In this document: positions 1 to 6,760 of the stretch, piece by piece
Layout: every line of letters begins with the position of its first letter
Position numbering within the stretch: the stretch's first letter is position 1
Assembly: GCA_964423345.1 (NCBI GenBank)
Contig: CAYREV010000040.1
Coordinates: 1 to 15,502 of the forward strand
From: CAYREV01 sp964423345
GTDB lineage: Bacteria > Bacteroidota > Rhodothermia > Balneolales > Balneolaceae
Direction of reading: 5' to 3'
DNA length: 15,502 bases
Made by a program: the position numbers and the translations under genes
Notes under the pieces: model-generated
Databases searched by the model: none
Seen by the model: the letters and a program-made list of their open reading frames with translations, nothing else
What the model was told of the DNA's origin: nothing

Positions 1-527
1 CCACCCTCTTCATGGCCCCGGGTAATTATGTAATGGAATGCTACGTAAAAATGCCAGACGGCACCTACCACTGGAATATGGGCATGTCCAAAGACCTGCA
101 CGTAACCGCCGACACGACCAATGCTGAAGCACCCCAGCCACCTGATATAGAGATTACGGTGACCGACGAAGGCTTACAGGTGCAGGGAGAACCCACGACA
201 GGAGAGCAGCTGGTGGCTGTACACTTTGAGCAAGAGAATCCGGGCATGATCGGCAATGATGTGCATGTGGCTAAGCTGGATGAGTCGACCGACGCAGTTG
301 AAGTAGCCGAATGGCTCGACTTCATGACTGCGGAGGGTCTGATATCCACCGCTGAAAATCCCGGCCCTGCCACCTTCATTGGCGGTACCCACGAAATGCC
401 CAAAGGCAGCACCGCCTACTTTACGGTGGACCTCGATCCCGGCAGGTACGTCTGGGTGGCGGAGCAGCAGATCGCAAACAAAGCTATGCAAGAATTTACC
501 GTGGAAGAGGAGGCCGGCAGCGAATAG
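1..527 (+). CDS. Cupredoxin-like repeat protein, 3' end (5' truncated by window)
   Basis: The reading frame is open from the first full codon (position 3) to TAG at 525-527, so this is the C-terminal part of a longer protein. The Met at position 12 is internal. Seen: the tail of one beta-sandwich repeat with a Pro-Gly-x-Tyr-Val turn and a Cys-x9-His-x4-Met spacing (C9 to M24, counting from the Met at 12), then a second, complete repeat (about residues 40-165) with Gly-Gly, a Leu-Asp-Pro-Gly-Arg-Tyr turn and 'DVHVAKL'. Proteins with this architecture are secreted, cupredoxin-like and of unknown function. The first repeat keeps possible copper ligands (Cys, His, Met). The second has none at the equivalent loop, so it is probably structural. 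The C-terminus is acidic. No promoter or signal peptide lies inside the window. The family assignment is by pattern and moderately secure; the role is unknown. Confidence 0.7.
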   Translation, partial: TLFMAPGNYVMECYVKMPDGTYHWNMGMSKDLHVTADTTNAEAPQPPDIEITVTDEGLQVQGEPTTGEQLVAVHFEQENPGMIGNDVHVAKLDESTDAVEVAEWLDFMTAEGLISTAENPGPATFIGGTHEMPKGSTAYFTVDLDPGRYVWVAEQQIANKAMQEFTVEEEAGSE

Positions 528-569
528 CGCTGACGCTGATTTTTCGCGAAATTCATTACTTCCTAATTA

Positions 570-587
570 ATCCCTTTCACCAGGGAT
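570..587. repeat. Small hairpin after the cupredoxin-like gene
   Basis: A perfect 6-bp inverted repeat (ATCCCT / AGGGAT) with a 6-base loop lies 43 bases after the stop codon. No T-run follows it, so it is a poor intrinsic terminator. A near copy occurs after apaG at 1409-1429. Confidence 0.4.
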
Positions 588-621
588 AATTTCAAGGGAT
601 TTCACAAAAAAATTTCAAGGG
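588..621. repeat. Direct repeat of 11 bases, period 23
   Basis: AATTTCAAGGG occurs at 588-598 and again at 611-621. The 12 bases between the copies are A-rich. The block sits between the cupredoxin-like gene and the tRNA-Asp terminator. It may be a chance repeat in AT-rich spacer or a paired protein-binding site; nothing else in the spacer distinguishes these. Confidence 0.5.
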
Positions 622-696
622 TATAAACAATTTTGTTGTCCCCCTGTTGTTTCCAGCTAATCCAGAAGCGAAAAATTGGTCGGACTTTGACAAAAC

Positions 697-732
697 AAAA
701 AAAGCCCTTAACTCATTGTGAGCTAAGGGCTT
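697..732 (-). terminator. Intrinsic terminator of tRNA-Asp
   Basis: Read on the minus strand, a stem of AAGCCCTTA (9 bp), one mismatch and 4 more bp closes a 3-base loop (716-718). Seven T residues follow (697-703). It begins 10 bases past the tRNA 3' end, so it fits as the terminator of that transcript. Confidence 0.85.
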
Positions 733-741
733 ATCGTTGAG

Positions 742-815
742 CGATCCGGACGAGATTCGAACTCGCGACCTCCTGCGTGACAGGCAGGCGTTCTAACCAG
801 CTGAACTACCGGACC
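742..815 (-). tRNA. tRNA-Asp (anticodon GUC)
   Basis: The minus strand folds into a 74-nt cloverleaf. The 7-bp acceptor stem pairs 809-815 with 743-749 and includes one G-U. The D-arm has the AGCTGGTTAG loop region. The anticodon stem CCTGC/GCAGG carries loop CTGTCAC, with GUC at 779-781. The T-arm has the standard TTCGAAT loop with a 5-bp stem. The discriminator base is G (742), as expected for tRNA-Asp. CCA is not encoded, so it must be added after transcription. It is a single-gene unit with its own promoter upstream and terminator downstream. Confidence 0.97.
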
Positions 816-896
816 GAAAAAATCAAAATTTCAAACCGTTGAAAAGCTCCAGAAGCCAATGTTTCAAACGGTGCTGAGCCCTTCAATCGAGAGCCA

Positions 897-928
897 CAAA
901 TATAACCACCTTACCGCTCTTATGTCAA
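897..928 (-). promoter_or_regulatory. Bacteroidota-type promoter for tRNA-Asp
   Basis: On the minus strand TTGACA (928-923) is followed, after 18 bases, by TATATTTG (904-897). This matches the TAnnTTTG -7 element and TTG -33 element used by the Bacteroidota primary sigma factor. Transcription would start near 890, giving a leader of about 75 nt before the tRNA. No competing promoter is visible nearer the tRNA. Confidence 0.75.
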
Positions 929-1009
929 GGAATAAATCATTCTTTTTTCAGGCTACAACTTTCAATGGCCGTTTACTTATTCAGGTAAAATGATTATTTA
1001 GCGGACGTT

Positions 1010-1402
1010 ATGTATCAACAGACTTTTGTTAAAATATCCCACGACATAAGCGTGGAGGTCAAGCCTCTCTACCTGGAAGACGAATCAAGTCCCCTTTCCC
1101 GCAAGCACGTCTTTGCCTACTTTATTTCCATCCGAAATATGGGAGACATGGCGGTGCAGCTGCTGGATCGGCACTGGGAGATTCGGGACTCGAACGGCGA
1201 GCAACACGAGGTCGACGGCAAGGGTGTGATCGGCAAACAGCCGTTCATCGGCCCGGGCGAGACCCACGAGTACAACTCCTTTTGCGTGCTTAAGTCGTAT
1301 AAGGGGAGCATGAAAGGATTTTACACCATGCGGCGCGAAGACGGGAAGGAGATCAAGGTGCGCATCCCCGAATTCCTGCTGAGCTCGCACCTGCTGAACT
1401 AA
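1010..1402 (+). CDS. apaG: ApaG domain protein
   Basis: 130 residues, the usual length for ApaG (about 125). The protein is a single ApaG domain, a fibronectin-III-like beta-sandwich. Visible hallmarks: an N-terminal 'ISVEVKPLYL' strand, 'YFISIRNMGDMAVQLLDRHW', then 'GKGVIGKQPFIGPGETHEYNSF' in shorter runs, including the conserved Gly-x-x-Pro-x-x-x-Pro-Gly-Glu turn, and a C-terminal 'MRREDGKEIKVRIPEF' strand. The family was linked genetically to Co/Mg handling in enterobacteria, but its biochemical role is unsettled; the fold suggests binding to a partner protein. It stands alone between the tRNA (opposite strand) and the glutathione peroxidase (opposite strand, convergent). No Shine-Dalgarno is evident before the ATG, and no clear TAnnTTTG promoter was found. 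Start choice rests on family length. Confidence 0.93.
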   Translation: MYQQTFVKISHDISVEVKPLYLEDESSPLSRKHVFAYFISIRNMGDMAVQLLDRHWEIRDSNGEQHEVDGKGVIGKQPFIGPGETHEYNSFCVLKSYKGSMKGFYTMRREDGKEIKVRIPEFLLSSHLLN

Positions 1403-1434
1403 TAATGAAATCCCCCTCCACAGGGATAAGGCCG

Positions 1435-1463
1435 GGAACTGACCATTCAAAAAAATCAGTTCC
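1435..1463. repeat. Inverted repeat downstream of apaG
   Basis: GGAACTGA (1435-1442) and TCAGTTCC (1456-1463) form a perfect 8-bp stem with a 13-base A-rich loop, 32 bases after the apaG stop. There is only a short TTC after the stem, so terminator function for apaG is possible but weakly supported. Confidence 0.4.
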
Positions 1464-1498
1464 TTCACACGATCAGAGTCATCGGGTACATCAGCTAT

Positions 1499-1535
1499 AA
1501 AAAAGGAGGACCGTAAGTATCAGTTACGGCCCTCT
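1499..1535 (-). terminator. Intrinsic terminator of the glutathione peroxidase gene
   Basis: Read on the minus strand, GAGGGCCGTAA pairs with TTACGGTCCTC across a 7-base loop (1517-1523) with one mismatch, followed by six T residues (1499-1504). It lies about 45 bases past the stop. A second perfect 6-bp stem (GTATGT 1555-1560 / ACATAC 1568-1573) lies between the stop and this terminator. Confidence 0.8.
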
Positions 1536-1580
1536 GTCGGGATGGTGATGGGATGTATGTTAGGGATACATACGTTCTTG

Positions 1581-2132
1581 TTAACTGCTTAAAAGCTTTT
1601 CTATTGTGTCAGTAAGATTCTTGCTTTCCGGTTCTACATCACTTCGGTAGCGATGCACCAGCTCTCCGTCGCGGTTGACCAGAAATTTTTCAAAGTTCCA
1701 TTTAATAGGACCGGCAAAGTCATCGTTCGGTGCGCTGGTCAAAAAGTCAAAAAGAGGGTGAATATCATCGCCTTTCACCGATATTTTAGAAAACATCGGA
1801 AAACTCACACCGTAGTTCACTTTACAAAACTGTTTAATCTCCTCGTCCGTTCCCGGTTCCTGCCCCCCAAAATTATTGGCGGGAAAACCGAGTATGACCA
1901 ATCCTTTTTCACGGTATTGCTCGTATAGAGCCTGCAATCCCTCGTACTGGGGCGTAAAGCCGCATTCGGAGGCGGTATTGACGATGAGAAGCACCTTGCC
2001 TTCATATTCCGACAGGGAAACAACCTCGCCGTCAATACTTTCGGATTGGTATTGATAGACATCTTTAGGGTCGGGATCGTTCATAGCCAGGCCGCCGATA
2101 AAAATTATTATAAGGAATGAGAGAGATTTCAT
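1581..2132 (-). CDS. Glutathione peroxidase family protein, exported (thioredoxin-type)
   Basis: 183 residues: an N-terminal hydrophobic signal segment (about 3-16), then a full glutathione-peroxidase fold. It reduces hydroperoxides. Catalytic residues seen: Cys57 in 'NTASECGFTPQY', Gln91 in 'FPANNFGGQEPG', Trp145 and Asn146 in 'IKWNFEKFLV'. Cys, not selenocysteine, is at the active site. Cys103 in 'FCKVNYG' sits where atypical 2-Cys members have their resolving cysteine, so the likely reductant is thioredoxin and not glutathione (inferred from family knowledge). The leader points to the periplasm, or a lipid-facing site, as location. It is divergent from the barrel-protein gene (start-to-start gap about 48 bases) and ends in its own terminator. 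Confidence 0.93.
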   Translation of the reverse strand: MKSLSFLIIIFIGGLAMNDPDPKDVYQYQSESIDGEVVSLSEYEGKVLLIVNTASECGFTPQYEGLQALYEQYREKGLVILGFPANNFGGQEPGTDEEIKQFCKVNYGVSFPMFSKISVKGDDIHPLFDFLTSAPNDDFAGPIKWNFEKFLVNRDGELVHRYRSDVEPESKNLTDTIEKLLSS

Positions 2133-2180
2133 AGTTTAAACTCGTATTTAACTGATTCAGTAACGAAATGTGATTTGTCA

Positions 2181-2927
2181 ATGAACCATTCCCGATCTTT
2201 GAAAAAAATCGTTAAAATCGTACCCCTGTCAATCCTCCTTTTTCTGTCTGCAGGATTCTTTACCTCCCTCAGGGCCCAGATGTTTACAGTGGAAGGAGAG
2301 CCGGGCACCATCGATATTCCCGGCACGGCCATCTATGCGGGAGTGGAACCGGCCGACTTTGACTTCCGTGGAACCACCGGGGGACGATTTGAATTCAGCG
2401 GACCGCTGCTGAGGCTTCGGTTGGAGACGCCTACCCTGGACATCTTTTTTGCGACGGGCGGATCGATGACAGGTATCGAGGGGATATCTTTTCTGGATGT
2501 AGGGCTTTCGGCGGGCTACGGCTTTAAGGTGCTTAACCGTGAAAAGGTGATACTGATACTTCCCGTACGCATCAAGTCGGGCTTAACCTCGGCAGTGTCG
2601 GACCAGACCATCGGCAGCGCTTCGCAGTTTAACCAGGGGTCGCTGACCGCGGGGGGAGGGTTCCTGCTGGCCCTGCGTCCCTCACCGAGGGTACGCATCC
2701 ATACGGGTTTCATGCCCTACTACGGGTTTTCGTTTGCCACGGGGGGCACCTTCGGAGGAAGCAAGGGTTCGCTGGAAGGTAAGTTGAGACTCTTCCTGGA
2801 CGGAGCCCTGGGTGACATGGGGCTCAGCCTGGGCTATGGCTATTCGTACGACCGGTTTGATATTGAAACGAATACCTTTGATTATGACCTGAAAACCCAC
2901 AGTATCCTGGTAGGTATAACATTCTAA
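2181..2927 (+). CDS. Probable outer-membrane beta-barrel protein, unknown function
   Basis: 248 residues from ATG 2181; an in-frame TTG at 2175 is the only near alternative. The N-terminus is a signal peptide: basic residues (about 5-13), hydrophobic core (14-30), likely cleavage after Arg-Ala-Gln near residue 33. The mature part alternates aromatic/hydrophobic and polar residues, is rich in Gly, and has many short amphipathic strands such as 'LDVGLSAGYGFKVL', 'GFLLALRPSPRVRIHTGF' and 'MGLSLGYGYSYDRFDIE'. The C-terminus is Phe (Gly-Ile-Thr-Phe), the usual last residue recognised by the BAM machinery. I recognise no specific family. It is followed at once (one base) by the 102-residue gene, so they are likely co-transcribed. 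Localisation call fairly confident, function unknown. Confidence 0.75.
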   Translation: MNHSRSLKKIVKIVPLSILLFLSAGFFTSLRAQMFTVEGEPGTIDIPGTAIYAGVEPADFDFRGTTGGRFEFSGPLLRLRLETPTLDIFFATGGSMTGIEGISFLDVGLSAGYGFKVLNREKVILILPVRIKSGLTSAVSDQTIGSASQFNQGSLTAGGGFLLALRPSPRVRIHTGFMPYYGFSFATGGTFGGSKGSLEGKLRLFLDGALGDMGLSLGYGYSYDRFDIETNTFDYDLKTHSILVGITF

Positions 2928-2928
2928 T

Positions 2929-3237
2929 ATGAAAGCAGACAAACTGATTATTGAGCTGGAACAACTCGTCGAACAGGCGGGGTATACCATCCGAAGAGAG
3001 CGCGGCACTTTCCGGGGCGATCACTGCGTAGTCGAGGGCGACAAGCTGGTGGTACTCAACAAGAAGAAACCGGTGCAGCGACAGATCGGGCTGCTGGCCC
3101 GGGTGCTCCACGACAAGGAGATGCAGGATATCTATATCAAGCCTGCCGTGCGCAAACACCTGGAGGAGCTGTGGGACCGCTTTGAACAGTTTGACGGAAA
3201 CGAAATCGAAGAGTTGGACATAGACCTTGACCTATGA
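2929..3237 (+). CDS. Small conserved-looking protein of unknown function
   Basis: 102 residues, soluble, no signal peptide or membrane segment. The N-terminal half contains 'GYTIRRERGTFRGDHCVVEGDKLVVLNKKKP', read here as two pieces: an Arg/Gly-rich strand and a 'KLVVLNKKKP' strand. The C-terminal half is helical and ends in a very acidic tail (EIEELDIDLDL). I recognise no family with certainty. The gene starts one base after the barrel gene and its TGA overlaps the ATG of the hydrolase gene (ATGA at 3234-3237), which implies translational coupling with the hydrolase. That link is the best clue to its role. Codon use matches its neighbours. Confidence 0.85.
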   Translation: MKADKLIIELEQLVEQAGYTIRRERGTFRGDHCVVEGDKLVVLNKKKPVQRQIGLLARVLHDKEMQDIYIKPAVRKHLEELWDRFEQFDGNEIEELDIDLDL

Positions 3238-3995
3238 GGCTTACCTTTCTGGGCACAGGCACATCCATGGGGGTTCCGGTTGCCGGGGGCTACGGCAGCG
3301 AGCGCCTGAAGGGCGACCCACGCGACATCCGCTGGCGCTGTTCCGCCTGGGTGGAAACGGATGAAGCCTCCATCGTCATCGACACGGGGCCGGAGTTCCG
3401 CCTGCAGACCATCCGGTCAGGGGTCGACGACATCGACCTGGTGTTGATTACCCATGAGCATATGGATCATATAGCCGGGCTGGATGACCTGCGTCCCTAC
3501 TGCCTGCGGCACAACAAGGCCATGCAAGTCTATACCACCGAGAGCTGCAGCCGCGCCATCCGGCGGCGGTTTGAGTATATGTTCGGACCCGACCGATACC
3601 CTGGGGCGACTTCTGTGGAGCTCAACGTTATTGAGGAGCCGATGACGTTCCGGGACGTAACCATTACGCCGCTCCCGGTGGAGCACGGACAGGTGGAGGT
3701 GATGGGCTACCGCCTTAATAACCTTTCCTACCTCACCGACGTGAAGAGCATACCGGAGGAGACCAAAGAACGGATCCGGGGCTCGGAAGTGCTGGTGCTC
3801 AGCGGACTGCGTTGGGAGCCGGAGCATCCGACTCATATGACGATCCCCCAGGCGGTGCAAGCGGCCGAAGAGCTGGAGGTGCCGCACACCTATCTCATAC
3901 ATATGAATTCATACGTGAACCACGAGGAGTCTAACCGCAGGCTGCCTGATAATGTCCGCCTGGCCTACGACCAGCTTACCCTGGAGATCGAATAG
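3234..3995 (+). CDS. PhnP-like metallo-beta-lactamase-fold hydrolase
   Basis: 253 residues, close to the family norm of about 250. It starts 'LTFLGTGTSMGVP', the opening of the COG1235/PhnP branch. Metal-binding residues visible: His74-x-His76-x-Asp78-His79 (THEHMDH), His151, Asp169 in 'YLTDVKS', and a C-terminal His223. Family members are di-metal phosphodiesterases: PhnP opens cyclic ribose phosphates, and others act on cyclic nucleotides or unknown phosphodiesters. Substrate cannot be told from sequence, and no phosphonate (phn) genes are nearby. It is the last gene of the run starting at 2181. Its stop is 12 bases from the stop of convergent manC, with no obvious terminator between them. 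Fold assignment is secure, substrate not. Confidence 0.92.
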   Translation: MRLTFLGTGTSMGVPVAGGYGSERLKGDPRDIRWRCSAWVETDEASIVIDTGPEFRLQTIRSGVDDIDLVLITHEHMDHIAGLDDLRPYCLRHNKAMQVYTTESCSRAIRRRFEYMFGPDRYPGATSVELNVIEEPMTFRDVTITPLPVEHGQVEVMGYRLNNLSYLTDVKSIPEETKERIRGSEVLVLSGLRWEPEHPTHMTIPQAVQAAEELEVPHTYLIHMNSYVNHEESNRRLPDNVRLAYDQLTLEIE

Positions 3996-4007
3996 CTTCT
4001 TGGCCAA

Positions 4008-5090
4008 CTATAAAAACCTTTTGGTCTCATCCTTCTCGCGGAGCTTGCCAACCACCTGCTTGACCCCCTGTGCCTCGTCGAGGTTGCATACCAGGATGGC
4101 GTCGTCCGTCTCCACAATAGCCAGGTTGTCCACCCCTACCAGGGCGATCATCTTGCCGCTTTCGCTGTGGATGAGGTTATTTCGGGATGCTTCGAGAACG
4201 GCCTGTTCGGACTGTACCACATTGCCCTGCTCATCTTTTTCCCGCAGGTCGTAGACAGCGCGCCAGCTGCCCACGTCGTTCCAGCCGAAGTCGCCGGGCA
4301 CCACGTAGACCGAGTCGGCGTTCTCCATGATGCCGTAGTCGATGGAGATGGAGGGACAGCCTTCGTAGAAATCGTTAATGGCCTCTTTCTCCCGGCCGGT
4401 GCCTACGGCGGGCAGCAGTTTTTCAATCTGTCCGTATATCTGGGGCAGGTGCTGTTCAAACTGGCCGATGATGGTGGAGGCTTTCCAGATAAACATGCCG
4501 CTGTTCCAGAGAAAGGTACCCGCTTCGATGAACTTGCGGGCAGTCTCCCGGTCGGGTTTCTCGCGGAACTGCACCACTTTTTTTACAGGGTGGCCTTCGT
4601 TTTCCTCTCCGGGATCGTCAAAATACTCTATATAGCCGTATCCCGTCTCGGGCCGGTCGGGTTCGATGCCGATGGTTACCAGCACCTCCTCTTCAGCTTT
4701 CTCTGCGGCCGCCTCAATGACGGAACGGAAAGCGTCGGGACGGGCGATACGGTGGTCGGCGGGGAGCACCAGCATGGTGGCTTCGGGGTCGCCTTCGCTG
4801 AGCAGGGCTGCGGCAGAAGCCACGCAGGGAGCGGTGTTGCGGGCCACCGGCTCGCCGATGATATTGGATTCGGGCACCTCGGGAAGCTGCTCTTCAACCA
4901 GCCCGGTATAGCGCTCGTTGGTGATCACCCAGACGCGCTCCGGCGGCACCAGCCCGGCGATGCGGTCGACCGTCTCCTGGAGCATGGTGCGCTCCCCGAA
5001 GATGTTCAGAAATTGTTTGGGGCGGTCCCGGGTACTTCTCGGCCAGAAGCGGGTGCCGGATCCGCCGGCCATTATCACTGCATGTAGCAT
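4008..5090 (-). CDS. manC: Mannose-1-phosphate guanylyltransferase
   Basis: 360 residues. Forms GDP-mannose from mannose-1-phosphate and GTP, the donor for surface polysaccharide, O-antigen or GDP-fucose synthesis; cytoplasmic. Motifs in order: nucleotide loop 'GGSGTRFWPRS' (9-19), 'PKQF' (24-27), 'EPVARNTAP' (80-88), 'ADH' (111-113), 'GYGYIEY' (150-156), 'FREKP' (175-179), 'WNSGMF' (195-200), 'SIDYGIME' (249-256), 'GDFGWNDVGSW' (266-276). These place it firmly in the ManC/GMP-PMI nucleotidyltransferase group. It ends after that domain and short beta tail: the cupin-type phosphomannose isomerase domain of bifunctional members (about 480 aa) is absent, as is common in Bacteroidota. It starts ATGCTACATGCAGT at 5090 with no clear Shine-Dalgarno. 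It lies downstream of ruvA on the same strand but separated by 204 bases. Confidence 0.95.
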   Translation of the reverse strand: MLHAVIMAGGSGTRFWPRSTRDRPKQFLNIFGERTMLQETVDRIAGLVPPERVWVITNERYTGLVEEQLPEVPESNIIGEPVARNTAPCVASAAALLSEGDPEATMLVLPADHRIARPDAFRSVIEAAAEKAEEEVLVTIGIEPDRPETGYGYIEYFDDPGEENEGHPVKKVVQFREKPDRETARKFIEAGTFLWNSGMFIWKASTIIGQFEQHLPQIYGQIEKLLPAVGTGREKEAINDFYEGCPSISIDYGIMENADSVYVVPGDFGWNDVGSWRAVYDLREKDEQGNVVQSEQAVLEASRNNLIHSESGKMIALVGVDNLAIVETDDAILVCNLDEAQGVKQVVGKLREKDETKRFL

Positions 5091-5214
5091 GGAATAACGC
5101 TTGAAGGTTGTAGGTTCAATGTTGAATGGAAGGTAGGGAATTGAGCGTCAATAGTGAAGGGAAACGGATGCCGTTATCACAGGACGGGAGTGTGCTCGCG
5201 GCATTCAGGAGTTA

Positions 5215-5245
5215 TAAAGGTAGATAATAGCTGTTCCCTTGTTAA
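5215..5245 (-). promoter_or_regulatory. Possible promoter for manC
   Basis: On the minus strand TTAACA (5245-5240), a 17-base spacer and TACCTTTA (5222-5215) resemble the TTG/TAnnTTTG elements with one mismatch in each. The implied leader to manC would be about 120 bases. The rest of the 5091-5294 spacer holds nothing I can identify apart from a 5-bp hairpin at AACGG/CCGTT (5164-5176). Weak call based on resemblance only. Confidence 0.3.
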
Positions 5246-5294
5246 TGATGAATGGGACGAGCTACCCGGCTGAACATAAATCCCCTCCCGGCTA

Positions 5295-5894
5295 TTATTT
5301 TTTGAGCTGTCCGAGGGCTTTTTTCACCAGTGTCTGTACATCCTCTTCGCCGTTATGGTCACGCAGAGCGGCGGTTACGGCCTTTTCGGCATCTCTTTTC
5401 TTGAAGCCCAGCGATTCCAGCGCCGAGGCGGCTTCTTCGCGCAGGTTGCCCGAAACGGAGGAGCCCGTGGTGGCGGAAGACGAAGGGGCGATGTCGGCCA
5501 TCTTGTCCTGCAGCTCCAGGATCATGCGTTGGGCGGTTTTTTTGCCGATCCCCTTGATCTGCGAGAGGGCTGACTTGTCTGATTGCAGGATGGATTCGAT
5601 AATATGTTCGGCGGGCATGCCCGAAAGGATGGTCAGCGACAGCTTGGGCCCTACCCCCTTGACGGTGGTGAGCAGTTCAAAAAGTTCTTTTTCGTCGGAG
5701 GAGAAGAAACCGAAAAGGCGCTGGTCGTTGTCGGTGATATGGTGATGGATAAGCAGTTTCAGGTCCTTGCCCTCGGCGGGAAGCTGCTCGTAGGTCTGGG
5801 TGGAGATCTCCACTTCATAGCCGATATCGTTGACGTCGACGATAATGCTTTCGGCGTTCTTGCTGGCAAGAGATCCTTTGAGGTATGCTATCAT
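5295..5894 (-). CDS. ruvA: Holliday junction branch migration complex subunit RuvA
   Basis: 199 residues, normal for RuvA (about 200). A tetramer of RuvA binds the four-way junction and docks RuvB motor rings. Domains: N-terminal OB fold (1-63, starting 'MIAYLKG'), domain II with two helix-hairpin-helix motifs, 'TVKGVGPKLSLTIL' (77-90) and 'QIKGIGKKTAQRMILEL' (112-128), a Ser/Thr-rich flexible linker (about 134-150), and C-terminal domain III (about 151-199) that contacts RuvB ('ALESLGFKKRDAEKAV'). It follows ruvC by 37 bases on the same strand, so the two junction-processing genes are probably co-transcribed; ruvB is not in the window. The ATG at 5894 gives the canonical first residues. Confidence 0.97.
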   Translation of the reverse strand: MIAYLKGSLASKNAESIIVDVNDIGYEVEISTQTYEQLPAEGKDLKLLIHHHITDNDQRLFGFFSSDEKELFELLTTVKGVGPKLSLTILSGMPAEHIIESILQSDKSALSQIKGIGKKTAQRMILELQDKMADIAPSSSATTGSSVSGNLREEAASALESLGFKKRDAEKAVTAALRDHNGEEDVQTLVKKALGQLKK

Positions 5895-5931
5895 AAAGAG
5901 TTAAGATTTATCGGGTCTGCAAGTACGTTGA

Positions 5932-6516
5932 TTATTTATCTTTGATCCGGTCCGGGTTGTTTGCTACAAACGACTCCCAGCTGCCCTTGCTGTTGTTCTG
6001 GTGGAGTTTCTTGGTTGACCGGCTTTCTTCACTGCCGACCCCACCGAGTTTCATAAGGTGGCACCAGGCTACGGCCAGCGCGTCGGTAGCATCTTTGGAA
6101 AGCTTTTCGTCGGGCAGGCTTACCATCTTTTTCAGCATGAAGGCCACCTGTTCCTTATTGGCGTTTCCGTTGCCGGTAATGGACTTCTTGACCTCCTTGG
6201 GATAATACTCGGAGACAGAGAGGCCGTTGTCGGTGATGGCGAGGATGGCGGCCGCCTGGGCACGCCCCAGCTTCAGCATGGCCAGCGGGTCCACCCCGTA
6301 TACGGGGGTTTCAACGGCGCAGGAGGTTGGATTGAAGGAGCGGACAATCTCCGACACCTTCTCGAAGATATGCTGCAGGCGTTCGGAGTGGTCGTCCATA
6401 TGGGCCAGCTTGATCACGTCGCAGCGGCGGGCAACGAGTTTGCCATTCTCTTCGGTGAGGATGGAATAGCCGGTATTGCGTGAGCCGGGATCAATTCCTA
6501 AAATGACGTCTGCCAT
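5932..6516 (-). CDS. ruvC: Crossover junction endodeoxyribonuclease RuvC
   Basis: 194 residues from the ATG at 6516, which gives 'MADVILGIDPGSRNTGYS', the standard RuvC opening. The frame stays open to an upstream ATG at 6579, but that would add 21 residues with no family counterpart and would begin right at a terminator. RuvC is a dimeric metal-dependent nuclease that resolves Holliday junctions. Catalytic acids seen: Asp9 (GIDPGS), Glu69 (AVETPVYG), Asp142 and Asp145 (KDATDALAVAWCH). The last 35 or so residues are a Ser/Lys/Asn-rich tail beyond the conserved core, somewhat longer than in E. coli RuvC (173 aa). No Shine-Dalgarno is visible. It is first of a ruvC-ruvA pair. Confidence 0.96.
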   Translation of the reverse strand: MADVILGIDPGSRNTGYSILTEENGKLVARRCDVIKLAHMDDHSERLQHIFEKVSEIVRSFNPTSCAVETPVYGVDPLAMLKLGRAQAAAILAITDNGLSVSEYYPKEVKKSITGNGNANKEQVAFMLKKMVSLPDEKLSKDATDALAVAWCHLMKLGGVGSEESRSTKKLHQNNSKGSWESFVANNPDRIKDK

Positions 6517-6580
6517 AGCAGTGGGTTGTTGACCGTTTTCAGTAATATAATGGATTGTGCGAGCGAATCCATACTCCAAA

Positions 6581-6615
6581 TAAAAAGCCCCGATCCGGCT
6601 TCCGCCGGTCGGGGC
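6581..6615 (-). terminator. Strong intrinsic terminator upstream of ruvC
   Basis: Read on the minus strand, GCCCCGA/CCGGC pairs across a GGAA tetraloop (6600-6603) with one bulged base (6594), a 12-bp GC-rich stem. It is followed by five T, one A and three T. It ends two bases before an in-frame upstream ATG of the ruvC frame, so transcription from upstream is stopped before ruvC, and ruvC needs its own promoter in 6517-6580. Confidence 0.9.
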
Positions 6616-6760
6616 AAGGGGTTATCTATGCTTAGAATGCTTGTGGCAGCTTGGGGTTCTGCCGCTCTAAGGGAGATAGTATGGCGGGGGCCTTAAAGAA
6701 TTGGACGACCCTCGCCGGTTAGTATCACTTAACTATACGTTGAGGGGCCGGAAGTATTGT
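6616..6760 (-). ncRNA. Candidate structured non-coding RNA (unassigned)
   Basis: Between the symporter stop and the strong terminator lie about 170 bases with no reading frame but clear folding potential on the minus strand. One hairpin pairs CTTAGA 6631-6636 with TCTAAG 6666-6671 and GGCAG 6645-6649 with CTGCC 6659-6663. A second pairs GGCG/GGG 6683-6690 with CCC/CGCC 6709-6716. The terminator hairpin at 6587-6615 would form the 3' end. Seven T residues at 6763-6769 (minus sense), after a weak 3-bp stem, could end the symporter mRNA and leave this as a separate transcript. I cannot match it to 6S, SRP, tmRNA or a known riboswitch. The alternative is simply a long 3' UTR of the symporter. No convincing promoter was seen. 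Confidence 0.3.

Noticed and set aside
3996..4007. Terminator between the convergent hydrolase and manC genes
   Set aside because: Only 12 bases separate the stops and I see no stem-loop with a T-run on either strand.
4167..5087. Long open frame (306 codons) on the plus strand opposite manC
   Set aside because: All ManC motifs lie in the minus-strand frame, and the plus frame has shadow-like composition with no family features.
6517..6579. Longer RuvC start at 6579
   Set aside because: The additional 21 residues have no counterpart in RuvC proteins, and the start would fall two bases after a strong terminator; ATG 6516 gives the canonical N-terminus.
6587..6615. SRP (4.5S) RNA hairpin
   Set aside because: The GGAA tetraloop is suggestive, but the asymmetric internal loops that define the SRP domain IV are absent, the stem is continuous with a single bulge, and a T-run follows, so it is a terminator.
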